From NCBI RefSeq assembly GCF_036965165.1, contig NZ_JBALOX010000108.1, positions 1 through 20,106 on the forward strand: 20,106 bases of DNA, given 5' to 3'. Shown in pieces: positions 8,104 to 15,257 of this stretch; positions within the stretch are counted from its first letter, which is position 1; each line of letters opens with the position of its first letter. The notes under the pieces were generated by a model. It saw nothing but the letters and a program-made list of their open reading frames with translations. It was not told the DNA's origin and ran no database searches. This stretch comes from Ferdinandcohnia sp036965165 (GTDB lineage: Bacteria; Bacillota; Bacilli; Bacillales; Bacillaceae_L). The position numbers and the translations under genes were made by a program.

Positions 8104-8231
8104 TATTTTATTTCGTTACAGTGGTCACATTTATTTCCGTAGCACTCATGCTGCTCCTCGATATCATGACCACACTCAACACATTTTTTAGCTGGTAGGT
8201 TTTTGAAAAATTCTGTACTTTTTACTAACAT
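8103..8231 (-). CDS. yhfH: YhfH-family small Cys-rich protein
   Basis: A 42-codon gene on the minus strand: ATG at 8231, TAA ending at 8103, with a strong GGAGGGG ribosome site 4 nt upstream of the ATG. The peptide starts MLVKSTEFFKNLPAKK and continues with CVECGHDIEEQ, then CYG and CDHCNEIK. Five cysteines and nearby histidines (C17-x2-C20, C30, C35-x2-C38) suggest a small zinc ribbon. Size, start and Cys spacing match the YhfH family of Bacillus, and it lies between hemY and yhfI as in B. subtilis. Function is unknown. A TTGACA-containing promoter with an inverted repeat lies upstream. Confidence 0.9.
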   Translation of the reverse strand: MLVKSTEFFKNLPAKKCVECGHDIEEQHECYGNKCDHCNEIK

Positions 8232-8256
8232 TTCAACCCCTCCGTTTCTTTATTGT

Positions 8257-8293
8257 TTATAGTGTACTATAACAGATAAATTAATGTCAACAA
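8257..8293 (-). promoter_or_regulatory. Candidate yhfH promoter with inverted repeat
   Basis: On the minus strand, TTGACA (plus 8285-8290) lies 18 bp before TACACT, and the -10 region overlaps the inverted repeat TTATAGT-GT-ACTATAA (plus 8257-8272). A repressor bound there would block the promoter. Which regulator, if any, is unknown; it is similar to, but not a match for, the PerR box. Confidence 0.4.
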
Positions 8294-8410
8294 CTGTTTT
8301 GTAACAAAAGCACAAAAAAGTGTAATTATTTTTTGTATCGATTATAGTTAAATGGAAAAGGGTAAACCATTTAAGAGTTGTTATTTTTAAAGAACGGGAA
8401 AGGTGATCAT

Positions 8411-9142
8411 GTGAAGGTAACGGTAGTTGGATTCTGGGGTGGATTTCCTGCAGCAAATGAAGCTACAACAGGGTATTTATTTGAACATGAAGGTTATCGG
8501 CTCCTTGTTGATTGCGGAAGCGGTGTACTAGCACAGCTCCAAAACTATATAACAATTGATGAACTTGATGCGATTATTTTATCTCATTATCATCATGACC
8601 ATGTAGCCGATATAGGTCCAATGCAGTATGCAAGACTAGTGACAAGCGCGATACATAATCAACAAAAAGAGCTGCCTATCTATGGACATACGGCTGACCA
8701 AGAAGGCTTTTCAAGATTGGAGCATAAGGGACATACAAAGGCGATTGCTTATAATCCGGATGAAACCAGCGAAATTGGTCCATTTTCAATATCATTTTTG
8801 AAAACTAAGCATCCAGTAGTATGTTATGCCATGAGAATTACAGCTGATGGACAAACTGTTGTATTTTCAGCTGATTCTAGCTACATAGAGGAGTTTATTC
8901 CGTTTACGAAAGGTGCAGACCTGTTTATTTGTGAATGTAACCTTTATGCAGATCAGGACGGTTCTAATATGGGCCATATGAACAGCAAAGAAGTTGGAAA
9001 AATAGCAGCTGATTCGGAAGTAAAAGAACTGTGGATCACACATCTGCCTCATTACGGCAATCATGAAGACCTTGTCAAACAAGCATCAGAACAATTTAAT
9101 GGTAATATCAAATTAGCAAGATCAGGACTTATTTGGGAGTGA
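8411..9142 (+). CDS. yhfI: Metallo-beta-lactamase-fold hydrolase YhfI
   Basis: A 243-aa cytosolic protein of the RNase Z-like metallo-beta-lactamase fold, matching B. subtilis YhfI (244 aa). The zinc motif LSHYHHDHVAD (58-67; H59, H61, D63, H64) is intact, with further ligands expected in ADSS, GHMNS and THLPH. Substrate is not known. The GTG at 8411 is preferred: it gives MKVTVVGFWGGFPAANEA, as in the family, and has AAAGGTGA just upstream, whereas the overlapping ATG at 8409 stops immediately and an upstream in-frame start at 8378 has no ribosome site. lplJ begins 7 nt after its stop, so the two form an operon. Confidence 0.93.
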   Translation: MKVTVVGFWGGFPAANEATTGYLFEHEGYRLLVDCGSGVLAQLQNYITIDELDAIILSHYHHDHVADIGPMQYARLVTSAIHNQQKELPIYGHTADQEGFSRLEHKGHTKAIAYNPDETSEIGPFSISFLKTKHPVVCYAMRITADGQTVVFSADSSYIEEFIPFTKGADLFICECNLYADQDGSNMGHMNSKEVGKIAADSEVKELWITHLPHYGNHEDLVKQASEQFNGNIKLARSGLIWE

Positions 9143-9149
9143 AAAGACG

Positions 9150-10139
9150 ATGTTATTTATAGATAATAAAGGAATTAATGATCCACAAATTAACTTAGCT
9201 ATAGAAGAGTACGCACTAAAAAATTTAGATATCAATGAAACGTATTTATTATTCTATATTAATGGTCCATCCATTATCATCGGGAAAAACCAAAACACAA
9301 TTGAGGAAATTAATACTCAATATGTAGAAGACAATGGGATTAAAGTAGTTCGACGCTTATCGGGTGGCGGAGCCGTTTATCATGATTTAGGAAACCTAAA
9401 TTTTAGCTTTATTACAAAGGACGATGGGGAAAGCTTTCACAACTATAAAAAATTCACTGAGCCCGTGGTCGAAGCACTCCACAAGCTAGGCGTAAATGCA
9501 CAGCTAAGCGGACGTAACGATATTGAGGTTGAAGGCAGAAAAATTTCCGGAAATGCTCAATTTTCAACAAGAGGTAGAATGTTCAGCCACGGAACACTTA
9601 TGTTTGATTCGGAAATTGACCACGTTGTTTCAGCACTAAAGGTGAAAAAGGACAAGATTGAATCAAAAGGGATTAAATCTGTAAGAAGCAGGGTTGCCAA
9701 CATTAGTGAATTCTTAAGTGAAAAAATTACAATCGAGGAATTTAGAGAAATGCTGCTTCGCTACATTTTTAATACAGATGGCGATATTCCTGAATATAAA
9801 CTAACGGAGAAGGATTGGGAAAAAATCCACGAAATTTCAAAGGAACGTTATCAAAATTGGGATTGGAACTACGGAAAATCACCGAAATTCAATTATCAGC
9901 ATACACATCGTTTTCCAGTTGGTTCCATTGATGTCCGCCTCGAAGTTCAAAAGGGCACGGTTGAAAACTGTAAAATCTACGGTGATTTCTTTGGTGTCGG
10001 GGATGTAGAGGAAATCGAGAAACGATTAATCGGAACAAAGTATGAAAAGGCTGAGTTAGAAAAAGCATTAGAAGGTATCGACATTCAGCATTATTTCGGT
10101 AAAATTACCAATGAAGATTTTATTAATTTAATTTATTAA
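9150..10139 (+). CDS. lplJ: Lipoate-protein ligase LplJ
   Basis: A 329-aa enzyme, about the size of B. subtilis LplJ (331). It activates free lipoate with ATP and transfers it to lipoyl domains (GcvH, and E2 subunits of the 2-oxoacid dehydrogenases). The signature RRLSGGGAVYHDLGNLNF (68-85) is complete, and the catalytic-type lysine is in EVEGRKISGNAQ (Lys131). A C-terminal accessory domain follows from about residue 240. The ribosome site TGGGAGTG overlaps the end of yhfI, indicating coupling. A clear intrinsic terminator follows. Confidence 0.96.
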   Translation: MLFIDNKGINDPQINLAIEEYALKNLDINETYLLFYINGPSIIIGKNQNTIEEINTQYVEDNGIKVVRRLSGGGAVYHDLGNLNFSFITKDDGESFHNYKKFTEPVVEALHKLGVNAQLSGRNDIEVEGRKISGNAQFSTRGRMFSHGTLMFDSEIDHVVSALKVKKDKIESKGIKSVRSRVANISEFLSEKITIEEFREMLLRYIFNTDGDIPEYKLTEKDWEKIHEISKERYQNWDWNYGKSPKFNYQHTHRFPVGSIDVRLEVQKGTVENCKIYGDFFGVGDVEEIEKRLIGTKYEKAELEKALEGIDIQHYFGKITNEDFINLIY

Positions 10140-10154
10140 AATTTAGACGGCATG

Positions 10155-10187
10155 CGGGTAAGAATTCCAATTCTTGCCCGTTTTTTT
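10155..10187 (+). terminator. Terminator after lplJ
   Basis: CGGGTAAGAATT (10155-10166) pairs with AATTCTTGCCCG (10169-10180) with one G-U pair, followed by T7. Confidence 0.92.
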
Positions 10188-10208
10188 AAAATAACACTAT
10201 TTTGCGTC

Positions 10209-10237
10209 TTGATAGAAAAACTTTCTTTCAATATAAT
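10209..10237 (+). promoter_or_regulatory. Sigma-A promoter of lcfB
   Basis: TTGATA (10209-10214), a 17-bp spacer and a perfect TATAAT (10232-10237). The expected start is near 10244, just upstream of the FadR box. Confidence 0.85.
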
Positions 10238-10266
10238 ATATTTAGAATTTTATTTTTTGTCATTTA

Positions 10267-10286
10267 ATGAATGACTATTCATTCAT
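10267..10286 (+). promoter_or_regulatory. FadR operator upstream of lcfB
   Basis: ATGAATGACTATTCATTCAT has perfect 7-bp arms (TGAATGA/TCATTCA) and fits the Bacillus FadR (YsiA) box TGAATGANTANTCATTCA, known for fatty-acid degradation genes and relieved by long-chain acyl-CoA. At about +24 to +43 of the predicted transcript it would act as a roadblock. Confidence 0.92.
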
Positions 10287-10311
10287 CGGATTGACCATGG
10301 GAGGGAGAAAT

Positions 10312-11862
10312 TTGAATCTATCAACACGACTAGGGGAAACAGCAAAGAAAAACTTCGATAAACCAGCTTATATTTTTCAAGGGAATGTTAGTACATATGC
10401 TGAATTAGATGGTGCGGTAACAAAGTTTGCAAGTGGTTTGGAAAAACTCGGTATTAAGAAGGGCGATCACATAGCTTTAGTATTGGGGAATACACCACAT
10501 TTTGTAATTGGATTTTATGGTGCACTCCGGTTAGGGGCAACGGTTATTCCGATTAATCCAATTTATACCCCTGATGAAATTGGATATATTGTTAATAACG
10601 GAGATGTAAGGGTTATCATAACGTTAGACTTGCTTGTTCCACTTTTTGAAAAGATGAATGAACACCTTCCGTATGTTGAACATCTTATTGCATGTGAAAC
10701 CCCACAGGGCGTAAATAGTAAAGTAGAAGTCTCAAAACTTTCGATCTATCGTAAATTGAAATCGTTTTCATATTTGGTTGGTTCAGGAGATCCTTCATTT
10801 GTTGAACCAACACTGAAAGATGATGATGTTGCGGTCATTTTATACACTTCTGGTACAACTGGAAAACCAAAAGGGGCAATGTTGACTCACAAGAACTTAT
10901 TTAGCAATGCAAGGGATGTTGCCGAATATCTAAAAATTTCCGAACATGATAGAGTGATTACTACATTGCCGATGTTTCATGTTTTTTGTTTAACAGTAGC
11001 GTTAAATGCACCTTTAATGAATGGTGGAACAATGCTTATTGTGCCAAAGTTTAGCCCTATGGAAATTTTTCAAATTGCAAAGGACTATAAGGCCACTATT
11101 TTTGTAGGAGTGCCAACAATGTACAATTTCCTTCTTCAGTATCCTGAAGGAAATCCCGAAGACTTAAGCTCGTTACGCTTATGTGTTTCTGGGGGCGCAG
11201 CAATGCCCGTTGCCCTTTTAAAAAGCTTTGAACAGAAGTTTCAGGTTCTTGTATCTGAAGGGTACGGTCTTTCTGAAGCATCACCCGTAACTTGCTTTAA
11301 TCCGTTAGATCGTCCACGCAAGCCGGGTTCAATTGGGACAAACATCGTGAATGTTGAAAACAAGGTAGTAGACGAAAATGGTGAAGAACTACCAATTGGA
11401 CAAGTTGGGGAATTGATTGTTCGTGGTCCGAATGTAATGAAGGGCTATTATAAAATGCCTGAAGAAAGTGATGCAACATTACGAAATGGTTGGCTTTATA
11501 CAGGCGATTTGGCAAAGATGGATGAGGAAGGCTATTTTTATATCGTTGACCGTAAGAAGGATATGGTTATTGTTGGTGGCTACAATGTGTATCCAAGAGA
11601 GGTTGAAGAAGTTCTATACAATCACCCAAATATTGTTGAAGCCGCTGTTTTGGGTGTGCCGGACACGAATCAAGGTGAAGCAGTTTATTGCTATGTCGTG
11701 AAGAATGATCAAAATTTAACAGAAGAGAATCTGCTTGAATATTGTCGTGAGCATTTAGCAAAATACAAGATTCCTAGTAAAATAGAATTCATTGAAGAAC
11801 TTCCTAAAAACACAACCGGTAAAATTCTGCGTCGTGCTTTAAAGGATTTGGTGACAAAGTAA
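10312..11862 (+). CDS. lcfB: Long-chain fatty-acid-CoA ligase LcfB
   Basis: A 516-aa ANL-superfamily enzyme close to B. subtilis LcfB/YhfL (513 aa); it makes acyl-CoA from fatty acid, ATP and CoA, feeding beta-oxidation. The P-loop-like AMP motif YTSGTTGKPKGAMLTH spans about 178-193. Further landmarks are EGYGLSEASPV, GWLYTGDLAKMDEEGYF, the hinge DRKKDMVIVGGYNVYPREVE and the C-terminal catalytic-lysine motif NTTGKILRR. The start is most likely TTG at 10312: GGGAGGGAG lies 4 nt upstream and the protein then begins MNLSTRLGETA, aligning with B. subtilis. The in-frame ATG at 10267 is the first base of the FadR operator and has no ribosome site. FadR control through that operator is expected. Confidence 0.94.
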   Translation: MNLSTRLGETAKKNFDKPAYIFQGNVSTYAELDGAVTKFASGLEKLGIKKGDHIALVLGNTPHFVIGFYGALRLGATVIPINPIYTPDEIGYIVNNGDVRVIITLDLLVPLFEKMNEHLPYVEHLIACETPQGVNSKVEVSKLSIYRKLKSFSYLVGSGDPSFVEPTLKDDDVAVILYTSGTTGKPKGAMLTHKNLFSNARDVAEYLKISEHDRVITTLPMFHVFCLTVALNAPLMNGGTMLIVPKFSPMEIFQIAKDYKATIFVGVPTMYNFLLQYPEGNPEDLSSLRLCVSGGAAMPVALLKSFEQKFQVLVSEGYGLSEASPVTCFNPLDRPRKPGSIGTNIVNVENKVVDENGEELPIGQVGELIVRGPNVMKGYYKMPEESDATLRNGWLYTGDLAKMDEEGYFYIVDRKKDMVIVGGYNVYPREVEEVLYNHPNIVEAAVLGVPDTNQGEAVYCYVVKNDQNLTEENLLEYCREHLAKYKIPSKIEFIEELPKNTTGKILRRALKDLVTK

Positions 11863-11868
11863 GCGAGA

Positions 11869-11896
11869 GAGCAGGTCGATTCGACCTGTTCTTTTT
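11869..11896 (+). terminator. Terminator after lcfB
   Basis: AGCAGGTCG pairs with CGACCTGTT (one G-U pair) across a short loop, followed by CTTTTT; it begins 6 nt after the lcfB stop. Confidence 0.88.
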
Positions 11897-11936
11897 GAAA
11901 TTTTTAAAGGAATTTTTCAGTTAAAAGCGAAATAAG

Positions 11937-11951
11937 ATGTAAACGATATCA
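11937..11951 (+). promoter_or_regulatory. CcpA-binding cre site upstream of the enoyl-CoA hydratase gene
   Basis: ATGTAAACGATATCA fits every position of the cre consensus WTGNAANCGNWNNCW. It lies 23 nt before the start codon, where CcpA would repress during growth on preferred sugars. The promoter itself is not clear. Confidence 0.75.
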
Positions 11952-11974
11952 AATTTTGTAGGAGAGGTGGAACT

Positions 11975-12751
11975 ATGACTTCAGTCTTATACCAAGTTGA
12001 AAATCATGTAGCGACTGTCACATTGAATCGCCCAGACGCTTTAAACTGCTTTAATTATGAGATGCTTAAAACCCTTGATGAAGTAGTTGAGGATATACGA
12101 ACAAATGCTGATGTTCAAGTTGTGATCATTACCGGTTCAGGTGAAAAGGCATTTAGTGTAGGTGCAGATTTAAAGGAGAGAAAGACATTAACGGAATCTC
12201 AAGTTAGAAGAAATGTGTATAAAATTGGTCAGGTTTTTTCGAGTATTGGAGATTTACCACAGCCGACAATTGCTGCAATCAATGGCTATGCATTTGGTGG
12301 TGGTATGGAGCTTGCACTAGCCTGTGATTTCCGAATTTCTGTTGAGGAGACGTCGATGGGCTTAACGGAAACAAGTCTAGCAATTATTCCTGGAGCAGGA
12401 GGGACACAACGTCTTCCCCGTCTCATTGGTGAAACAAAAGCAATGGAGCTAATTTTAACTGCAAAACGAATTAGTGCAGCCGAAGCGAAAGAATATGGTA
12501 TAGTTTCAAGTGTGGTCGCCCGTGAAAACTTAATGGAAGCTTCTATGAAGCTAGCAAATGATATGTTGAAAAATGGACCACTTGCTTTACAACAAGCTAA
12601 ATTTGCGATTAAACAGGGGATGAACACAGACTTACATACAGGCTTTAAAATTGAACGTAAAGCATATGAAGTGATCATTCCAACTGAGGATAGAGTAGAA
12701 GCTCTAGCTGCCTTTAATGAAAAACGGAAACCGAATTTTAAAGGGAAATAG
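11975..12751 (+). CDS. Enoyl-CoA hydratase/isomerase (crotonase family)
   Basis: A 258-aa crotonase-fold enzyme, typical family length. The oxyanion-hole segments are AFSVGADLKE (59-68) and NGYAFGGGMELALACDF (103-119). Both catalytic glutamates of hydratases are present: Glu112 in GGGMELAL and Glu132 in LTETSLAIIPGAGGTQRL (130-147). It is therefore probably an active enoyl-CoA hydratase of beta-oxidation or branched-chain degradation (YngF-like); the exact substrate cannot be read. GGAGAGGTGG lies 6 nt before the ATG. An exact cre site upstream and the neighbouring FadR-controlled lcfB support a role in fatty-acid catabolism. The alkyltransferase-like gene starts 25 nt after its stop and probably shares its transcript. 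Confidence 0.93.
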   Translation: MTSVLYQVENHVATVTLNRPDALNCFNYEMLKTLDEVVEDIRTNADVQVVIITGSGEKAFSVGADLKERKTLTESQVRRNVYKIGQVFSSIGDLPQPTIAAINGYAFGGGMELALACDFRISVEETSMGLTETSLAIIPGAGGTQRLPRLIGETKAMELILTAKRISAAEAKEYGIVSSVVARENLMEASMKLANDMLKNGPLALQQAKFAIKQGMNTDLHTGFKIERKAYEVIIPTEDRVEALAAFNEKRKPNFKGK

Positions 12752-12776
12752 ATTTTTTAAGTAAGGAACAAACCAA

Positions 12777-13091
12777 ATGAAACCATTTAGCGAGAACGTT
12801 ATTCAGATTATTAAACAAATACCGCCTGGAAAGGTGATGACTTATGGGCAGATTGCAAAGCTTGCAGGAAGCCCACGAGGTGCAAGACAAGTTGTACGGG
12901 TACTCCATTCGATGAGTAAAAAATACAATCTTCCATGGTTTCGGGTTATTAACTCCAAGGGTGAAATCGCAATCCATGATGAAGAAACACAGACTGCCCA
13001 AATCATCTTTCTTGAGGATGAAGGTGTTGAGGTTGTTAACCGTTCAATTGATCTTAAAAAATATCAGTATCATCCAGAGGAAAAAGCCTAG
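12777..13091 (+). CDS. Alkyltransferase-like protein (ATL, MGMT-fold DNA binding)
   Basis: A 104-aa protein with the DNA-binding domain of O6-methylguanine methyltransferases: IPPGKVMTYGQIAKLAG (15-31), the helix SPRGARQVVRVLH (32-44) with the Arg-finger region, and PWFRVINSKGEI (53-64). In true methyltransferases the active motif is PCHRV with the acceptor Cys; here Trp54 replaces it, the hallmark of ATLs. ATLs bind O6-alkylguanine without repairing it and hand the lesion to nucleotide-excision repair. The ATG has AAGGA about 10 nt upstream. It follows the hydratase gene closely, with no obvious functional link. Its stop codon lies inside the shared terminator stem. Confidence 0.9.
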   Translation: MKPFSENVIQIIKQIPPGKVMTYGQIAKLAGSPRGARQVVRVLHSMSKKYNLPWFRVINSKGEIAIHDEETQTAQIIFLEDEGVEVVNRSIDLKKYQYHPEEKA

Positions 13092-13109
13092 GACCAAATC
13101 CTAGGCTTT
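13083..13109. terminator. Bidirectional terminator between ATL gene and argS
   Basis: AAAGCCTAGGA (13083-13093) and TCCTAGGCTTT (13099-13109) form a perfect 11-bp stem with a 5-nt loop. The ATL stop codon lies inside the left arm and the right arm ends directly beside the argS stop codon, so one hairpin serves both converging genes. Confidence 0.85.
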
Positions 13110-14795
13110 CTACATTTCCTCCGGAGCTTTTACTCCAAGCAACCGAAGTCCTTCTTTTAGAACAATAGTAACAGAACGGACCAATGTGATTCGATCGTTC
13201 ATTTCGTCATCTTCATGTAGGACCTTTACATGACTATAGTATTTGTTGAATTCTTGTGCGAGTTCAACGGTATATTTTGCAATGACAGATGGCTCATAAA
13301 GTTGCATACTTCTTTGAATGATGGTTGGGAATTCCATAAGATGTTTTACTACAGCCCAGCTATGGATATCGGAGAGACCTATAATTGGATTATCCGATCC
13401 TTCTGCTTTTCGTAAAATTGAGGAGGCTCTTGCATGAGTGTATTGAACATATGGACCAGTAGTCCCTTCAAATCTAAGCATTTCCTCAAGTGAGAATTCA
13501 ATATTGCTAAGTCTTTCATTTTTTAAATCTTGGAAAATGATTGCACCCACGCCGACCATTTTTGCAATCTCTTCCTTGTTTTCTAGGCTTGGATTTTTTG
13601 CTTCAATGTTTTGTTTGGCAAGCCCGATTGCTTCCTCAATAACCTCTTCTAAAAGAACAATTTTTCCTTTACGAGTGGACATTTTCTTTCCGTCTTTTAG
13701 GATGAAACCGAATGGAACGTGGACCATTTCTTTTGCCCATCCATATCCCATTTTTTCAAGTACTAGAAAGATTTGTTTGAAATGCAAGCTTTGTTCATGT
13801 CCAACCACGTAGATTGTCTTCTTGAAATGGTAGTTTTCTTGGCGATAAATGGCCGCTGTTACATCTCTAGTTGCATAAAGAGTGGCTCCATCTGATTTCT
13901 TAATCAAGCAAGGAGGGAGGTTTTCTTCAGATAAATCAACGACCTCAGCCCCCTCTGATTCCGATAACAGATTTTTATCCTTTAGCTTGTCGACTGTAGC
14001 ATCCATTTTATCATTATAAAAAGCTTCACCATTATATGAGTCAAAATCAACTTCAAGTAAGGAATAAATCCGTGAGAATTCCTTTAACGATTCCTCTCTA
14101 AACCAGCGCCAAAGAGACAATGCCCCCATATCTCCATCCTCGAGCTTTTTGAACCACAATCTTGCGTCATCCTCAAGCCCAGGCTTCGTCTCAGCTTCCG
14201 AGTGAAAACGAACGTAAAGCTGGAGTAGTTCGGTGATTGGGTTTGCCTTAACCGCCTTCTCATTACCCCAAAGCTTATATGCTACAATGAGTTTTCCAAA
14301 TTGTGTGCCCCAGTCCCCAAGATGGTTGATTCGAATTGGCTGATAGCCACATTTCTCAACAATATTGGCAAGAGAGTTACCAATAACAGTTGAGCGTAAA
14401 TGTCCCATTGAAAAAGGCTTCGCGATATTTGGTGAGGAAAAATCAATTGTAATTGCTTCACCTTCACCAAAATCATGGCTTCCGTATTGAGAGCCTTTAT
14501 TAAGAATTGTTTGAAGGATATGTTTGCTTACTTCTTGTTTATTTAGAAAACAGTTTACATAGGGACCTTCTGCAACAACCCTTTCAAAAAGTGGTCTCTG
14601 TATCATTGTTGCGATTTCCTGTGCAATAACGGCCGGGGCTTTTCTATATTGCTTTGCGAGTGTAAAACATGGGAAAGCGAGATCACCTTGTTCTTGGAAT
14701 TTTGGTTTTTCAATAAGCTTTAAAACTTCGTCATATGTTAAAAGATCCTGTAGCTGTTTCGATATTTCCTCGGCATACACTTCGATGACATTCAT
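13110..14795 (-). CDS. argS: Arginyl-tRNA synthetase, second type (ArgS2-like), T-box controlled
   Basis: A 561-aa class I aminoacyl-tRNA synthetase attaching Arg to tRNA-Arg. The HIGH-type motif is SPNIAKPFSMGHLRST (121-136), preceded by the N-terminal Add-1 domain; WGTQFGKL (162-169), VVGHEQSLHFKQIF (330-343) and the KMSK-type KKMSTRKGKIV (370-380) are typical of ArgS, and the helical anticodon domain fills the C-terminus to GLRLLGVKAPEEM. From memory this differs from B. subtilis ArgS but resembles the extra ArgS of the B. cereus group, so a second argS probably exists elsewhere. I chose ATG 14795 because AAAGGAGGT lies 8 nt upstream; the frame is open to 14936 but only through the repeat array. 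An upstream T-box with an Arg specifier predicts induction on Arg starvation. Confidence 0.95.
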   Translation of the reverse strand: MNVIEVYAEEISKQLQDLLTYDEVLKLIEKPKFQEQGDLAFPCFTLAKQYRKAPAVIAQEIATMIQRPLFERVVAEGPYVNCFLNKQEVSKHILQTILNKGSQYGSHDFGEGEAITIDFSSPNIAKPFSMGHLRSTVIGNSLANIVEKCGYQPIRINHLGDWGTQFGKLIVAYKLWGNEKAVKANPITELLQLYVRFHSEAETKPGLEDDARLWFKKLEDGDMGALSLWRWFREESLKEFSRIYSLLEVDFDSYNGEAFYNDKMDATVDKLKDKNLLSESEGAEVVDLSEENLPPCLIKKSDGATLYATRDVTAAIYRQENYHFKKTIYVVGHEQSLHFKQIFLVLEKMGYGWAKEMVHVPFGFILKDGKKMSTRKGKIVLLEEVIEEAIGLAKQNIEAKNPSLENKEEIAKMVGVGAIIFQDLKNERLSNIEFSLEEMLRFEGTTGPYVQYTHARASSILRKAEGSDNPIIGLSDIHSWAVVKHLMEFPTIIQRSMQLYEPSVIAKYTVELAQEFNKYYSHVKVLHEDDEMNDRITLVRSVTIVLKEGLRLLGVKAPEEM

Positions 14796-14820
14796 TTTCA
14801 AAACCTCCTTTTTAATAATC

Positions 14821-14840
14821 AAATGCGCCTTGGCGCATTT
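14821..14840. repeat. Hairpin AAATGCGCC-TT-GGCGCATTT before argS
   Basis: Perfect 9-bp arms (14821-14829, 14832-14840) in the argS leader, 26 nt from the start codon. It closely resembles the hairpin at 4354-4375, including the neighbouring GATAATTA-like bases on the minus strand. It could be a terminator-like or translation-control hairpin, or part of a dispersed element. Confidence 0.6.
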
Positions 14841-14859
14841 ACACACGATATTTTCGTTA

Positions 14860-15124
14860 CCTCTCTGGAGGTTCGAAAACCACCACTCACCTAGAAAGTG
14901 GAAATTGCTGCGCCTCCAGAACAGTTCGAGTGTCATCGTTCTCCTAGTATATAGGAATTGATGTACCTCTAGGATGATTCCAGCGTCACCATTCTCCTGG
15001 TAAATGGGAATTGATGCACCTCTAGGATGATTCGAGAGTCACCAATCGCCTGGAAAATGGAAATCGGTGTACCTCTAGAACAGTTCGAGAACCACCACTC
15101 ACCTAGTAAATGGAAAATGACCCC
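14860..15124. repeat. Tandem array of five 53-bp repeats in the argS leader
   Basis: Five consecutive 53-bp units align without gaps: 14860-14912, 14913-14965, 14966-15018, 15019-15071 and 15072-15124. Each begins CCTCY and has a core GTTCGAG-like segment, then CACCANTC.CCTRG and TRAATGGAAATTG. Units are clearly diverged, so the array is not recent. Most carry a short hairpin with a 9-nt loop: CCACT/AGTGG in unit 1 and CCATT/AATGG in unit 3 show a compensating base pair; the others are imperfect. A sixth, weaker copy seems to occupy 15150-15202. The array is transcribed as part of the argS leader after the T-box terminator. 53 is not a multiple of three, so it is unlikely to be coding. Confidence 0.9.
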
Positions 15125-15149
15125 CCCCGAAAGGAAAGTTCTGGCTGCA

Positions 15150-15202
15150 CCTCAGCGCAGTTAATTGGTTATCACCTTCTATTTGGAAAATGGTACTTGC
15201 AT
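15150..15202. repeat. Degenerate sixth copy of the 53-bp repeat
   Basis: CCTCAGCGCAGTT, then ATCACC, then TGGAAAATGG align in spacing with the array units. It is separated from the fifth copy by 25 bp that includes a C8 run (15121-15128). Confidence 0.5.
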
Positions 15203-15221
15203 GAAAATTTATATGAAAAAT

Positions 15222-15257
15222 AAAAAAATCCCGCCTCTAAAAATAAGAGACGAGATT
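15222..15257 (-). terminator. T-box terminator hairpin
   Basis: On the minus strand AATCTCGTCTCT pairs with AGAGGCGGGATT (plus 15246-15257 and 15227-15238, with G-U pairs) and is followed by U7. It is the terminator arm of the T-box, mutually exclusive with the antiterminator formed by the T-box core. Confidence 0.92.

Noticed and set aside
12286..12678. 130-codon minus-strand frame
   Set aside because: It is the antisense shadow of the enoyl-CoA hydratase, which has intact catalytic residues on the plus strand.
14796..14936. N-terminal extension of ArgS (47 residues from 14936)
   Set aside because: It translates part of the 53-bp repeats, has no ribosome site, and does not look like ArgS; a perfect AAAGGAGGT precedes ATG 14795.
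14860..15124. CRISPR array
   Set aside because: The 53-bp units are contiguous diverged tandem repeats with no unique spacers and no cas genes nearby.
15121..15128. C8 run as a phase-variation tract
   Set aside because: It lies in the untranslated argS leader, not in a coding frame or between promoter elements; at most a slippage or sequencing-error spot.
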